Below, in pieces: positions 63,848-64,000 of a stretch of 64,000 bases of DNA. Below the pieces are notes generated by a model that saw only the letters and a list, made by a program, of their open reading frames with translations, made no database searches and was not told where the DNA came from. The first letter of the stretch is position 1. The number at the start of each line of letters is the position of its first letter. Origin of the DNA: Apostichopus japonicus (lineage: Eukaryota > Echinodermata > Holothuroidea > Aspidochirotida > Stichopodidae); the NCBI RefSeq assembly GCF_037975245.1, contig NC_092569.1, positions 6,878,501 to 6,942,500 on the forward strand, read 5' to 3'. A program made the translations under genes and the position numbers.

Positions 63848-64000
63848 CTAGTAACAGAAAAGTAACAACAGATTAAATAGATTAAAAACGAATTAATTTA
63901 ACTGCAGATTTAAATAATTGACATTCAGTAACTATAAAATAAGATACACTATGAGAAAGAAACCCAAGTATCATTGATTCTATATATGTGTGTATATGAG

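Overview
The window looks like AT-rich, intron-dense DNA from an animal nucleus, probably a marine invertebrate. An echinoderm or another deuterostome is my guess from the repeat style, not something the sequence proves. There are no operons, no long ORFs and no bacterial signals. Coding sequence is about 7% of the window. The rest is introns packed with minisatellites, one satellite array, DNA transposons, SINEs and retrotransposon tails.

One gene spans essentially the whole window on the minus strand: an ortholog of CSPP1 (centrosome and spindle pole associated protein 1, a microtubule/cilium protein). I reconstructed 46 candidate internal exons between 63847 (5' side) and 1445 (3' side). 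They join in a single open frame with GT/AG borders, apart from two uncertain junctions (the acceptor of the 27029 exon and the donor of the 49569 exon). Blocks similar to human CSPP1 as I remember it occur in collinear order: a [12 protein letters not shown]-type coil (61935), [15 protein letters not shown] (57377), YEAKLEAD...[12 protein letters not shown] (35042), [11 protein letters not shown] (32521), SPPVPA...[13 protein letters not shown] (6645), [10 protein letters not shown] (5019), [19 protein letters not shown] (4399), [10 protein letters not shown] (2793) and [10 protein letters not shown] (1445). The start codon and N-terminal third lie upstream of 64000. The last coding exon was not identified and may lie below position 1.

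The gene is longer than the human one. The exons here sum to about 1440 codons, against roughly 840 for the matching human part (from memory). Two regions account for the difference. The first is a run of 13 small exons flanked by phase-1 introns (39133-50340). The second is a block of phase-0 exons between two SPPVP motifs (7826-27166) that includes a 70-codon exon resembling a SAM domain (16122-16331), which I do not recall in vertebrate CSPP1.

Intron content from low to high coordinates: 35-bp minisatellite (411-898); tRNA-derived SINE (4046-4300); short TIR elements (6357-6626, 13187-13574); a 1.57-kb hAT-type element with perfect 8-bp target duplication (10031-11603) inside a 116-bp tandem repeat; a 0.7-kb TIR element (19633-20334); a cluster of G/C-homopolymer MITEs (22068-23732); retrotransposon 3' ends (26500, 33110, 34745); 72-bp (27815-29141) and 150-bp (30709-31727) arrays; 35-37-bp (40965-42428) and 106-bp (42886-46396) arrays; a SINE at 51531; a 3.6-kb TIR element with TA target duplication (53678-57282); and two adjacent hAT-like elements (58675-59447).

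The most unusual pattern is that several tandem duplications cover an exon 3' end together with its splice donor (31698, 16122, and weakly 62678), leaving extra donor copies in the downstream intron.
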